This document shows, in pieces, positions 6,218-13,633 of a stretch of 14,528 bases of DNA. The translations under genes and the position numbers were made by a program. Position 1 is the stretch's first letter. Each line of letters opens with the position of its first letter. Source of the stretch: an uncultured Oceanobacillus sp. (GTDB taxonomy: Bacteria > Bacillota > Bacilli > Bacillales > Amphibacillaceae); the NCBI GenBank assembly GCA_938004015.1, contig CALKWU010000070.1, forward strand, positions 1 through 14,528, given 5' to 3'. The notes under the pieces were generated by a model. It was not told where the DNA came from and ran no database searches. It saw only the letters and a program-made list of their open reading frames with translations.

Positions 6218-6269
6218 TCATTTCCCAATCATTGCCAAAATGGATGGATGCTCAGGAATGGGGGATACG

Positions 6270-7283
6270 ATGGAAAAATTTTTAAAGGAAAGTGCCGAAG
6301 AATATAAAAATCTGCTTGCAGAATACATTGAAACCCAAGATGAAAAAGCGTTATATGAAATTGAGCTCGTAAGCAAAGCGTTTATCCAACAGAATATTTT
6401 GCCTGAAGAAATCATCAACTTGCACATTAAAGCGATGAAAAGTTTATATCCTGATTTGTCCAGTGCTTATGAACTTTCGATGGATTTCCTTTTGGAAGCG
6501 ATGATTTCATATGGACTTGCCCATCAAGAAATCCAAATGCTCCGTGAACGGCAAATCGCTTTGAATTCGGAGATTTCCATCGCCGCGGAAATGCAACGCC
6601 GATTATTGCGGACGAAAAAACCTGACGTTGATGGGGCGGAAATCGGGGTGATCAGTGTTCCCGCCAATCAAATGAACGGAGATTATTACAATTTCCAAGA
6701 GAACTTTGACGGCTCCATCGGCATTGCTATGGCAGATGTCATCGGAAAAGGGATACCGGCTGCACTTTGCATGTTGATGATCAAATATTCGATGGACAGC
6801 CTTCCTTGTGAAACCGTGCGGCCACGGGTGATTTTGAGCAACTTGAACCGTGTCGTCGAGAAAAATATCGAATCAAATATGTTCATCACAATGATTTATG
6901 CCCAATATTTCCCGACAACCGGCAAGCTCATGTTTTCATCCGCCGGACATGAACCGGGTTATCACTATCATGCCAACGAAGATCGATTCACGGAAATTTC
7001 CACCCGTGGACTCGTGTTAGGGGTGATGGAAGATGTGGAATATGGAGAACAAGAATTGATACTTGCGAAGGATGATATGGTCATATTTTTGACTGATGGT
7101 GTAACGGAATGCCGGGATGGAGACCGTTTTATTGAAATCGAAGAAGTCCTTGATTGCATCCGTGAGTATAAGCATCTTTCCGTCCAGGAAATGGTCGATC
7201 AAGTATATAAACATTTTGAACGACTACAAAACTTCAAGATGCAAGATGATTTCAGTTTACTCATTTTGCGGAAGACGGTTTAG
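6270..7283 (+). CDS. rsbU: RsbU protein serine phosphatase (PP2C/SpoIIE family), activator of the sigma-B partner switch
   Basis: RsbU dephosphorylates RsbV-P when RsbT binds its N-terminal domain, linking environmental stress to SigB. The 337-residue product has an N-terminal four-helix RsbT-binding domain (about 1-85; LPEEIINLHIKAMKSLYP, LLEAMISYGLAHQE), a linker helix (SEISIAAEMQRRLL) and a C-terminal PP2C-like phosphatase domain (about 120-335). Phosphatase motifs are MNGDYYNF, MADVIGKGIPAALCML, SSAGHEPGY, LTDGVTECRDGDRF and MQDDFSLLILR, including the metal-binding aspartates. The frame is open from ATG 6204, and an ATG at 6258 is also in frame. I chose 6270 because GGGGGA (6260-6265) is just upstream and the length then matches B. 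subtilis RsbU. The 4-base spacing is short, so a slightly longer N-terminus is possible. Confidence 0.94.
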   Translation: MEKFLKESAEEYKNLLAEYIETQDEKALYEIELVSKAFIQQNILPEEIINLHIKAMKSLYPDLSSAYELSMDFLLEAMISYGLAHQEIQMLRERQIALNSEISIAAEMQRRLLRTKKPDVDGAEIGVISVPANQMNGDYYNFQENFDGSIGIAMADVIGKGIPAALCMLMIKYSMDSLPCETVRPRVILSNLNRVVEKNIESNMFITMIYAQYFPTTGKLMFSSAGHEPGYHYHANEDRFTEISTRGLVLGVMEDVEYGEQELILAKDDMVIFLTDGVTECRDGDRFIEIEEVLDCIREYKHLSVQEMVDQVYKHFERLQNFKMQDDFSLLILRKTV

Positions 7284-7303
7284 CAAAAAAGGCAATAGGG
7301 TAT
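7278..7303 (+). promoter_or_regulatory. Sigma-B promoter for rsbV-rsbW-sigB-rsbX
   Basis: GTTTAG (7278-7283), a 14-base spacer and GGGTAT (7298-7303) match the sigma-B consensus (GTTTAA-N14-GGGWAW) almost perfectly. The -35 overlaps the rsbU stop codon TAG. It lies about 60 bases before rsbV, at the place of the autoregulatory promoter in the B. subtilis operon. Confidence 0.9.
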
Positions 7304-7363
7304 AAAGCGTATGTACCACATTTGAACGGAAAGGTAAAATCAATCGATAATGGGGGGATCAGT

Positions 7364-7696
7364 TTGAATTTGGAAATAAGAGTAGATGAGACGAATGGAA
7401 TAGTAACGGTGTTTCTTGTCGGTGAAATCGATGCATACACGGTTCCGGAACTGCAAGAAATAATGGACGCCATCGTGGAAGAAAAGAAGCCGAACATCAT
7501 CGTCGATTTGGAAAAGGTAAATTATATTGACAGCACGGGGGTCGGCATGTTCATCGGTACATTGAAATCAGTGAAAGAATACGATGGCAAGTTGCAACTT
7601 CTCAACATGCAAGATCGGGTATACCGTTTATTCCAAATCACCGGACTGACTGAGGTGATGGATGTGAAGGCGGCGATTCGAGGTGGATCAAAATAA
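7364..7696 (+). CDS. rsbV: RsbV anti-anti-sigma factor
   Basis: RsbV is a single STAS-domain protein. In its unphosphorylated form it binds RsbW and frees SigB; RsbW inactivates it by phosphorylating one serine and RsbU restores it. The 110-residue product shows the phosphosite motif YIDSTGVGMFIG with Ser57 and the typical FLVGEIDAYTVPEL strand-helix near residue 20. The frame is open from TTG 7322. I chose TTG at 7364 because GGGGGGA (7352-7358) lies 5 bases upstream and the protein then begins MNLEIRVDE, aligned with B. subtilis RsbV. The stop codon overlaps the rsbW ATG in TAATG, indicating translational coupling. Confidence 0.94.
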   Translation: MNLEIRVDETNGIVTVFLVGEIDAYTVPELQEIMDAIVEEKKPNIIVDLEKVNYIDSTGVGMFIGTLKSVKEYDGKLQLLNMQDRVYRLFQITGLTEVMDVKAAIRGGSK

Positions 7697-8172
7697 TGGA
7701 AAACTTTGATTTCATTGAAATGAAGATTCCGGCTAAAACGGAATATATTGGCGTCGTTCGGCTCAGTTTATCCGGTGTGGCCCATCGGATGGGGTTTTCT
7801 TATGAAGATATCGAAGACTTGAAAGTCGCAGTTTCGGAAGCGGTGACAAATGCGAGTATTCATGCGTATGACGAAGATGAACGAGGTGAAGTGAACGTCG
7901 CTTTCAAAATTTACGAGGACCGCCTTGAAGTCATCGTCGCCGATAAAGGCTCTAGTTTTGATATTGAAAAAGTAAGGCAACACGTCGTGCTGTATGAAAA
8001 ATCGAATTCCATAGAAGAAATCAACGAAGGAGGGTTTGGCCTTTTCCTGATCGAAGCTCTAATGGATGAAGTCGAAATCCAGGAAGACGATGGGATTAAA
8101 ATCACCATGACAAAATTTTTATATGAAACCGGGGTGGGGCTTGATGGCGACCAAATCTCAACCACACCATAA
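7696..8172 (+). CDS. rsbW: RsbW anti-sigma-B factor / serine kinase
   Basis: RsbW is a GHKL-fold kinase that sequesters SigB in unstressed cells and phosphorylates RsbV. The 158-residue product has the N-box SEAVTNASIHAY with Asn52, the DKGSSFD motif and the EGGFGLFLIEALMDEVEI glycine-rich lid, all intact. ATG 7696 shares its A with the rsbV stop (TAATG). The last 29 bases overlap the start of sigB, so anti-sigma and sigma factor synthesis are expected to be coupled. Length and domain layout match B. subtilis RsbW (160 residues). Confidence 0.96.
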   Translation: MENFDFIEMKIPAKTEYIGVVRLSLSGVAHRMGFSYEDIEDLKVAVSEAVTNASIHAYDEDERGEVNVAFKIYEDRLEVIVADKGSSFDIEKVRQHVVLYEKSNSIEEINEGGFGLFLIEALMDEVEIQEDDGIKITMTKFLYETGVGLDGDQISTTP

Positions 8173-8935
8173 GGGAAGAGATGAGGTATACCAATGGATA
8201 AGACAGTTGCAAGAAAATCCCACGGATGAAGCTGTTCAGGAAAAAATCATTTTACGGTACAAAGACTTGGTGGCATCGGTTGCCAGGAAATACTCACGGA
8301 ATAATTCGATCCATGAAGACTTGGTGCAAGTAGGAATGATCGGATTGCTTGCGGCCATAAAGCGGTACGATGAAACATACGGAAAATCGTTCGAGTCCTT
8401 TGCCATTCCGACGATCATCGGAGAAATCAAAAGATACTTACGGGATAAGACGTGGAGTGTTCATGTTCCAAGAAGAGTAAAGGAATTGGGTCCAAAAATA
8501 AAAAACGCCGTCGATGAGTTGACGCGGATTAATCAAAAATCTCCGACAGTGGAGGAAATTGCCGTCTATTTGGACGTCAGCGAAGAAGAAGTTCTTGAGA
8601 CGATGGAAATGGGGAAAAGTTACAAAGCCCTATCTGTCGACCGGAAAATCGAAGCGGACTCTGATGGAAATACAGTTGCCATTTTGGACATCGTCGGGGA
8701 TGAAGATACCGGATATGATACGATCGACCAACGGATGATTCTTGAAAAAGTATTGCCGGTTTTATCCGAGCGGGAACAATTGATCTTACAATACACCTAT
8801 TTTGAAAATAAAAGCCAAAAGGAAACTGGGGAGATTTTGGGCATATCACAAATGCATGTGTCGCGTTTATTGCGTAAATCGCTGCTGAAATTGAGGGAAG
8901 CTATCAAGGCTGAACAATCCGAGGTGTTGGACTAG
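8144..8935 (+). CDS. sigB: General stress sigma factor SigB
   Basis: SigB directs RNA polymerase to general stress promoters. The 263-residue product has region 2 (HEDLVQVGMIGLLAAIKRYD; KSFESFAIPTIIGEIKRYL; RDKTWSVHVPRRVKELG), region 3 (VEEIAVYLDVSEEEVLETM, then MGKSYKALSVDRKIEADS) and region 4 (LSEREQLILQYTYFENKSQ; ETGEILGISQMHVSRLLRK). These are near-identical in key DNA-contacting stretches to B. subtilis SigB, so the same promoter consensus is expected, which agrees with the site at 7278-7303. The frame is open from ATG 8123, inside rsbW. I chose ATG 8144 because GGGGTGG (8131-8137) is 6 bases before it and the length matches; TTG 8141 is the alternative. The gene overlaps rsbW by 29 bases and abuts rsbX. 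Confidence 0.95.
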   Translation: MATKSQPHHKGRDEVYQWIRQLQENPTDEAVQEKIILRYKDLVASVARKYSRNNSIHEDLVQVGMIGLLAAIKRYDETYGKSFESFAIPTIIGEIKRYLRDKTWSVHVPRRVKELGPKIKNAVDELTRINQKSPTVEEIAVYLDVSEEEVLETMEMGKSYKALSVDRKIEADSDGNTVAILDIVGDEDTGYDTIDQRMILEKVLPVLSEREQLILQYTYFENKSQKETGEILGISQMHVSRLLRKSLLKLREAIKAEQSEVLD

Positions 8936-9529
8936 ATGGAAGAGACAAGAGTGGACGTCTCGGTTTTTCAAAAGTCAAAAAAAGGTAACAAATGCTGTGG
9001 GGACAGTTTTTATTTTACAGAAACAAACAACCAATTTGTCTGTATCCTTGCAGATGGGCTCGGGAGTGGTGAATATGCAAAAGAATCTTCCCAGGCTGTG
9101 ATTGAGCTTGTAAAAAACAATCATGACATCACGATGGAAGAACTCGTGGAAAAAAGCAATGAAATACTCCACGGTAAACGAGGTGTGGTGCTCGGGATAT
9201 TGAAAATTGATTTCATAAAAGAAAGTTACTCGATTTCAACGATTGGAAATATCAGCATCATGACGGTGACCGATGACCGGGAGAAACAACGCAATATACC
9301 GATTTCCGGTTATTTGGCCGGATTCAAAGGCCCGGTCAAAGTGAAGGAGTACAAACTGAAAAAAGGAATGAACTTTTTCATGTTTTCAGATGGTGTACAA
9401 GATAATGAACTGCTTCGTTGTTTTTTTATAGAAAAAGACGTCCATGTCATCACAAAAATGTATGGACTTGCTTCAGAACATGAAAGGCATGATGACACAA
9501 CATTGATTGCTATGCGTTACGAAGGTTAA
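8936..9529 (+). CDS. rsbX: RsbX phosphoserine phosphatase, stressosome reset
   Basis: RsbX is a small PP2C-type phosphatase that removes phosphate from RsbS and RsbR, resetting the stressosome and damping SigB activity. The 197-residue product has the family motifs KCCGDSFYF near residue 21, LADGLGSGEYAKESSQAV near 40-57, GNISIM in the middle, FSDGVQDNELLR near 150 and HDDTTLIAMR at the end, with the expected metal-binding aspartates. Length matches B. subtilis RsbX (199). ATG 8936 follows the sigB stop with no gap, and GAGGTG lies 9 bases upstream inside sigB. It is the last gene of the operon; a terminator follows within 20 bases. Confidence 0.93.
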   Translation: MEETRVDVSVFQKSKKGNKCCGDSFYFTETNNQFVCILADGLGSGEYAKESSQAVIELVKNNHDITMEELVEKSNEILHGKRGVVLGILKIDFIKESYSISTIGNISIMTVTDDREKQRNIPISGYLAGFKGPVKVKEYKLKKGMNFFMFSDGVQDNELLRCFFIEKDVHVITKMYGLASEHERHDDTTLIAMRYEG

Positions 9530-9546
9530 CCATCCCCTATTCCGAT

Positions 9547-9573
9547 ACCGGCTACCATGCCGGTTTTTCCTTT
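9547..9573 (+). terminator. Intrinsic terminator after rsbX (end of the sigB operon)
   Basis: ACCGGC (9547-9552) and GCCGGT (9559-9564) form a GC-rich stem with a six-base loop, followed by TTTTTCCTTTT. The stem is short but stable. Confidence 0.8.
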
Positions 9574-9604
9574 TGAGACAAAGGGACAGTCCCTGTTTGT
9601 CCCA
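9573..9604 (+). repeat. Dispersed palindromic repeat element, copy 2
   Basis: The copy reads TTGAGACA, then AA, then GGGACAGTCCC, then TGTTTGTCCCA. The inner core GGGAC-A-GTCCC is a perfect dyad. The outer blocks GACAAA (9578-9583 region) and TTTGTC also pair, so the whole unit can fold into one hairpin. It is directly followed by copy 3 in the same orientation. Confidence 0.7.
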
Positions 9605-9605
9605 T

Positions 9606-9641
9606 TTGGGCCAATCAGGGACAGTCCCGTTTTGACCCACT
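9606..9641 (+). repeat. Dispersed palindromic repeat element, copy 3 (tandem with copy 2)
   Basis: The copy reads TTGGGCCA, then ATCA, then GGGACAGTCCC, then GTTTTGACCCACT. Its GGGACAGTCCC core is identical to that of copy 2, 35 bases apart. Its right part matches copy 1 before rsbR at 22 of 25 bases. Copies 2 and 3 fill most of the rsbX-tex gap. Confidence 0.7.
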
Positions 9642-9673
9642 CATCATTTGGGGAGGAAATCTCATTTGCGGTT

Positions 9674-9682
9674 TGGTAGAAT
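9674..9682 (+). promoter_or_regulatory. Weak candidate promoter for tex (extended -10 only)
   Basis: TTTGGTAGAAT contains TGG directly before TAGAAT (9677-9682), an extended -10. No good -35 box is seen at the right distance. It lies about 23 bases before the tex start. Confidence 0.3.
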
Positions 9683-9704
9683 AGAGGAACGAGGAGGAAA
9701 GAAA

Positions 9705-11867
9705 TTGACGGTGACATATGAAAAAGAATTATTCGAATTAGTAGCAGCAGAAACAAATATAAAGGCTTCCATTGTTGAAAAAGTGATCGCTCTTTTTGAT
9801 GAAGGGAATACGGTGCCTTTCATTGCCCGCTACCGTAAAGAGGCAACGGGAGGTTTGGACGAGGTTGCAATCAAATCGATCCAAGATTCGTGGAATTACA
9901 CGTTGAACCTACGGCAAAGGAAAGAAGAAGTTCTGAGGATCATCGCTGAACAAGGAAAACTGACGGAAGACTTGGAACAGGCGATTGAAAAAGCGACGAA
10001 ACTCCAGAAAGTGGAAGATTTATACAGACCATACAAACAAAAACGGCGGACCCGTGCGACAAAAGCAAAAGAAAAAGGATTGGAACCTTTAGCTGCTCTT
10101 ATTTGGGAGCAAGGAACTATCGATTTACATAAAGAAGCGGAGAAATATTTGTCGGAGGAACATGAGTTAACGACTGTCGACGCGGTATTGGCAGGTGCAA
10201 ATGACATTATCGCCGAGTGGATTTCCGACACACCGGAACATCGGGAATACATCCGGGACATGACGTGGAAACGTGGTGTATTGCTTTCCACCGTAAAAGA
10301 TGAAAGCCTCGATGAGAAAAAAGTGTATGAAATGTATTATGATTACAAAGAAAATGTCCGCTCGATCGTATCCCACCGGATTCTTGCTGTAAATCGGGGC
10401 GAGAAAGAAGAGGTGCTGAAAGTATCCATCGAACCGCCAACTGAGAAAATCATGGAGTACTTGTATCGGAAAACGATTAAAAGGAATACAACCGGTGCGC
10501 TCAAAGAGTTTTTGGAAGCTGCAGCGCAAGATGGTTATAAACGACTGATCCAACCGGCGATTGAAAGGGAAATCCGCAATACGTTAACGGAAAAAGCTGA
10601 AGAACAAGCAATTGACGTTTTCGCGGTAAATTTGAAAAACCTACTGTTACAACCGCCGTTGAAAGGAAAAACGATTTTAGGGATCGACCCGGCGTACCGA
10701 ACTGGTTGTAAGCTGGCATTGGTAGATGAGACCGGAAGGGTGCATGAAGTTTCTGTCATGTATCCGACACCGCCAAAGTCAGATATCCAAGGTGCGGAGA
10801 AAAAGGTACTGCATTTCATCGAAAAATATGATGTTGAACTAATTGCAATCGGGAATGGAACAGCATCTCGGGAAACAGAGCAATTCATTGCCGATTGTAT
10901 CCAGAAACACGATTTGGATATTCCGTATATCATCGTCAATGAAGCGGGAGCGAGTGTTTATTCCGCTTCAGAATTGGCACGAGAGGAATTTCCTGATTTG
11001 GAAGTGGAAGAAAGAAGTGCTGCATCGATTGCCCGGCGTGTCCAAGATCCATTGGCGGAATTGGTGAAAATCGATCCGAAATCGATCGGCGTCGGTCAAT
11101 ATCAACATGACGTCAGTCAGAAAGCGTTAGATGAATCCCTCACTTTTGTCGTCGAAACAGCGGTCAACCAAGTGGGAGTGAACGTTAATACAGCATCGCC
11201 TTCATTGTTGCAATACGTATCGGGCTTAAGTAAAACAGTTGCCGAAAATATTGTGAAACGTCGGTATGAACAAGGAAAGTTCACAAATCGTGAACAATTG
11301 AAGGACGTGCCGCGGCTTGGGGCAAAAACGTATGAGCAGGCAATCGGTTTTTTGCGGATTATTGATGGAGATCATCCTCTTGACCGAACACCGATCCATC
11401 CGGAAAGTTACGATAAAACAATTGAACTTCTCAATTTGTTGGGGCTCTGTCCTGATGACATCGGAACCGAAACATTACGGGAAAAATTCGCTGACATCGA
11501 TACAAAGGAAATCGCTGAAAAATTGGACATCGGTGAGCCGACATTGAAGGATATTGTGGAAGCCTTAAGCCGTCCGGAAAGAGATCCGCGGGACGATTAT
11601 CCACAACCGTTATTGAAACAGAATGTTTTATCTATGGGAGATTTGAAACCGGGGATGGAAATGCAAGGGACGGTAAGAAATGTCGTCGATTTCGGTGTTT
11701 TTGTCGATATCGGTGTGCAACAAGATGGACTTGTCCATATTTCCAAAATGTCCAATGAATTTGTGAAGCACCCGATGGATATCGTTTCCGTTGGCGATGT
11801 TGTCACGGTCTGGGTGGAAAACGTCGATATCGAAAAAGGGAGAATTTCTCTTTCGATGGTGGAATAA
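9705..11867 (+). CDS. tex: Tex family S1 RNA-binding protein (YdcI/Tex)
   Basis: Tex is a conserved cytoplasmic nucleic-acid-binding protein linked to transcription and RNA metabolism; its exact molecular role is not settled. The 720-residue product matches the usual Tex length. Domains in order are: an N-terminal helical Tex region (about 1-300; VPFIARYRKEATGGLDE near 35), a YqgF/RuvX-like nuclease-fold domain from about 325 (ILGIDPAYRTGCKLALVDE), helix-hairpin-helix repeats around 495-560 (VGVNVNTASPSLLQYVSGL), and a C-terminal S1 domain at about 649-718 (GMEMQGTVRNVVDFGVFVDI; DGLVHISKMS). The frame is open from 9648, but TTG at 9705 has AGGAGG (9692-9697) 7 bases upstream and gives the family start. 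It is separated from sigB by a terminator and two repeats, and faces katA. Confidence 0.96.
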   Translation: MTVTYEKELFELVAAETNIKASIVEKVIALFDEGNTVPFIARYRKEATGGLDEVAIKSIQDSWNYTLNLRQRKEEVLRIIAEQGKLTEDLEQAIEKATKLQKVEDLYRPYKQKRRTRATKAKEKGLEPLAALIWEQGTIDLHKEAEKYLSEEHELTTVDAVLAGANDIIAEWISDTPEHREYIRDMTWKRGVLLSTVKDESLDEKKVYEMYYDYKENVRSIVSHRILAVNRGEKEEVLKVSIEPPTEKIMEYLYRKTIKRNTTGALKEFLEAAAQDGYKRLIQPAIEREIRNTLTEKAEEQAIDVFAVNLKNLLLQPPLKGKTILGIDPAYRTGCKLALVDETGRVHEVSVMYPTPPKSDIQGAEKKVLHFIEKYDVELIAIGNGTASRETEQFIADCIQKHDLDIPYIIVNEAGASVYSASELAREEFPDLEVEERSAASIARRVQDPLAELVKIDPKSIGVGQYQHDVSQKALDESLTFVVETAVNQVGVNVNTASPSLLQYVSGLSKTVAENIVKRRYEQGKFTNREQLKDVPRLGAKTYEQAIGFLRIIDGDHPLDRTPIHPESYDKTIELLNLLGLCPDDIGTETLREKFADIDTKEIAEKLDIGEPTLKDIVEALSRPERDPRDDYPQPLLKQNVLSMGDLKPGMEMQGTVRNVVDFGVFVDIGVQQDGLVHISKMSNEFVKHPMDIVSVGDVVTVWVENVDIEKGRISLSMVE

Positions 11868-11916
11868 AAGCTGAAGAAGTCCGTTTTATAGTAGTGGACG
11901 GCTATAAATAATTGAA

Positions 11917-11956
11917 AAGTCTGCCCTTGAGTTGGACTCAACGGCAGACTTCTTTT
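11917..11956. terminator. Intrinsic terminator between convergent tex and katA
   Basis: AAGTCTGCC (11917-11925) pairs with GGCAGACTT (11943-11951). Inside, TTGAGT pairs with ACTCAA around loop TGG, with one C-C mismatch between the two stems. On the plus strand TTTTT follows, terminating tex. On the minus strand CTTTTC follows, so it may also serve katA. A weaker dyad, TTTATAG/CTATAAA (11885-11908), lies just upstream. Confidence 0.85.
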
Positions 11957-11961
11957 TGTTT

Positions 11962-13452
11962 TTATTTCTCGTCCAATGCAGCTTCGACTTCGCTCATTGG
12001 GATACCGAGTGCATGTGCGACTCCTTCTCCGTACTTCGGATCAGCTTTGTAGCAGTTGACGATATGTCTCAACTGTACTTCTTTTGTCGTGCCTTGCATT
12101 TCTCTTGCAGTGTTTTCGAACAATCTTTCCTGCGCATCCGGAGACTGGAGACGGAATAGTTTTCCTGGCTGTTCGTAGTACAGATCATCATCTTTATCAA
12201 AATCATGGTAATCTGCAGAACCGAACAGTTCTAATTCCGGCTCTTGATGCTCTTTATTGTCCTCCCACTCGCCATACATGTTCGGATTGTAGGAAACATG
12301 TCCACCTTGGTATGGGATGATACGCATAGCTCCATCACGATGGTATGGATGGAAGTTTTTCACGTTTTTCGGATAGTTGACCGGAATTTGCCAGTGGTTC
12401 ACACCGAGACGATAACGCTGTGTATCACCATAGGAGAACAATCTTCCTTGAAGCATTTTGTCCGGTGAGAATCCGATTCCAGGCACGATATTCGTTGGTG
12501 CAAATGCTGCTTGTTCTACTTCTTCAAAGTAGTTGTTCGGGTTGCGGTTGAGTTCTACTTCTCCGACTTCGATGAGTGGGAATTCATCTTTGTACCATAC
12601 TTTAGTCAAATCGAATGGATTGTAGCGCATATTTCTTGCTTGTTCTTCTGTCATCACTTGGATGTACATTTTCCACTTCGGATAATCACCGCGCTCAATC
12701 GCTTCATACAAATCACGAGTATGGCTGTCGCGGTCTTTTGCAATGATTTGTTCAGCTTCTTCGCTCGTCAAGTTTTCAATTCCTTGTTGTGTATAGAAGT
12801 GGAATTTCACCCAGAAGCGTTCGTTATCTGCATTGATCAAGCTGTATGTGTGGCTTCCGAACATATGCATGTTACGGTATGTTTTTGGAATACCCCGGTC
12901 AGACATAATGATCGTCACTTGGTGTAAAGCTTCAGGCAAGTTTGTCCAGAAATCCCATTGTGCTTGCGGGTTATGCAAGTTGGTTACAGGGTCTTTCTTG
13001 ACAACGTGGTTCAAGTCCGGGAAACGCTTAGGATCTCTGAAGAAGAACACAGGAGTGTTGTTTCCGACTAGATCCCAGTTACCTTCCTCTGTATAGAATT
13101 TCATAGCCGTACCGCGGATGTCACGTTCTGCATCAGCAGCACCACGCTCTCCAGCCACCGTGGAGAAACGGATGAACATATCTGTTTTCTTTCCGACTTC
13201 GGAAAAGATTTTAGCTTTCGTATATTTTGTAATGTCGTTTGTTACCGTGAAGGTTCCATATGCACCTGCTCCTTTTGCGTGCATACGACGCTCCGGAATT
13301 ACCTCTCTATCAAAGTGTGCCAATTTCTCCAAAAACCAGAAGTCTTCCATTAATAACGGACCACGTGGACCAGCTGTTTTGGAATCATCATCATTCGGTA
13401 CTGGTGCACCAAAAGCAGTAGTCATTTTCATTTTTTTGCTTTTACTATCCAT
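11962..13452 (-). CDS. katA: Monofunctional heme catalase, KatA type
   Basis: Catalase splits hydrogen peroxide into water and oxygen using heme. The 496-residue minus-strand product has the full small-subunit catalase layout. The distal-side motif FDREVIPERRMHAKGAGAYG carries catalytic His58, and DLVGNNTPVFFFRDPKRFPD carries Asn131. The proximal heme ligand motif RLFSYGDTQRYRLGVN carries Tyr341. Spacing His58-Asn131-Tyr341 equals that of bovine catalase. No flavodoxin-like C-terminal domain is present. ATG 13452 has AGGGAGGAG upstream on the minus strand. A PerR-box-like palindrome upstream suggests peroxide control; no sigma-B promoter is seen, so it is unlikely to be the katE-type general stress catalase. 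It lies between tex and the SprT-like gene, which are close neighbours in B. subtilis, suggesting insertion or rearrangement. It has no signal peptide. Confidence 0.96.
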   Translation of the reverse strand: MDSKSKKMKMTTAFGAPVPNDDDSKTAGPRGPLLMEDFWFLEKLAHFDREVIPERRMHAKGAGAYGTFTVTNDITKYTKAKIFSEVGKKTDMFIRFSTVAGERGAADAERDIRGTAMKFYTEEGNWDLVGNNTPVFFFRDPKRFPDLNHVVKKDPVTNLHNPQAQWDFWTNLPEALHQVTIIMSDRGIPKTYRNMHMFGSHTYSLINADNERFWVKFHFYTQQGIENLTSEEAEQIIAKDRDSHTRDLYEAIERGDYPKWKMYIQVMTEEQARNMRYNPFDLTKVWYKDEFPLIEVGEVELNRNPNNYFEEVEQAAFAPTNIVPGIGFSPDKMLQGRLFSYGDTQRYRLGVNHWQIPVNYPKNVKNFHPYHRDGAMRIIPYQGGHVSYNPNMYGEWEDNKEHQEPELELFGSADYHDFDKDDDLYYEQPGKLFRLQSPDAQERLFENTAREMQGTTKEVQLRHIVNCYKADPKYGEGVAHALGIPMSEVEAALDEK

Positions 13453-13477
13453 TGTAATACTCCTCCCTGTTCTTTAA

Positions 13478-13495
13478 ATGCAATTATTATAATAA
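13478..13495 (-). promoter_or_regulatory. PerR-box-like operator overlapping the katA promoter
   Basis: Read on the minus strand, TTATAATAATTGCAT (13492-13478) matches 11 of 14 fixed positions of the PerR/Fur-family box TTATAAT-N-ATTATAA, with a perfect left half. A perfect 12-bp palindrome, TTATTATAATAA, overlaps it (13484-13495). A possible -35 TTGCTA (minus strand) lies 16 bases from AATAAT inside this site, so binding would block transcription. PerR control of katA is established in B. subtilis; here it is inferred. Confidence 0.5.
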
Positions 13496-13633
13496 CACAA
13501 TGATTAGCAAATTACTATTAATTTATCTTGATATGTTGTGCAAACTGAAACACCGACCATTAAAACGCTGTAAAATCAATGTTTCAGAAGTTCGAGAAAA
13601 CAATTCTTAGTTTAGAAACCCTATAAAACGAAA

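Noticed and set aside
6204..6269. Upstream ATG start for rsbU at 6204, adding 22 residues
   Set aside because: Its ribosome site would be locked in the hairpin, and the added residues have no match to RsbU; 6270 gives the family length.
6166..6285. Short TTG-started frame of 39 codons across the rsbT-rsbU hairpin
   Set aside because: No Shine-Dalgarno before it and it overlaps the rsbU start in another frame; the hairpin explains the sequence better.
4250..9641. Possible CRISPR array from the repeated GGGACAG blocks
   Set aside because: Only three imperfect copies, two in direct tandem without spacers of constant length, and no cas genes.
12511..12927. Plus-strand open frame of 138 codons inside katA
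   Set aside because: Shadow of the catalase gene; composition is Phe/Val/His-rich as expected for a reverse-frame translation.
11962..13452. katA as a sigma-B-dependent stress catalase linked to the nearby operon
   Set aside because: No GTTT-N14-GGGWAW site was found upstream; the PerR-box-like site suggests peroxide control instead.
13580..13627. ATG-started 15-codon frame in the katA-sprT gap
   Set aside because: Too short, no ribosome site, and unlike CmpA, the small protein expected at this locus.
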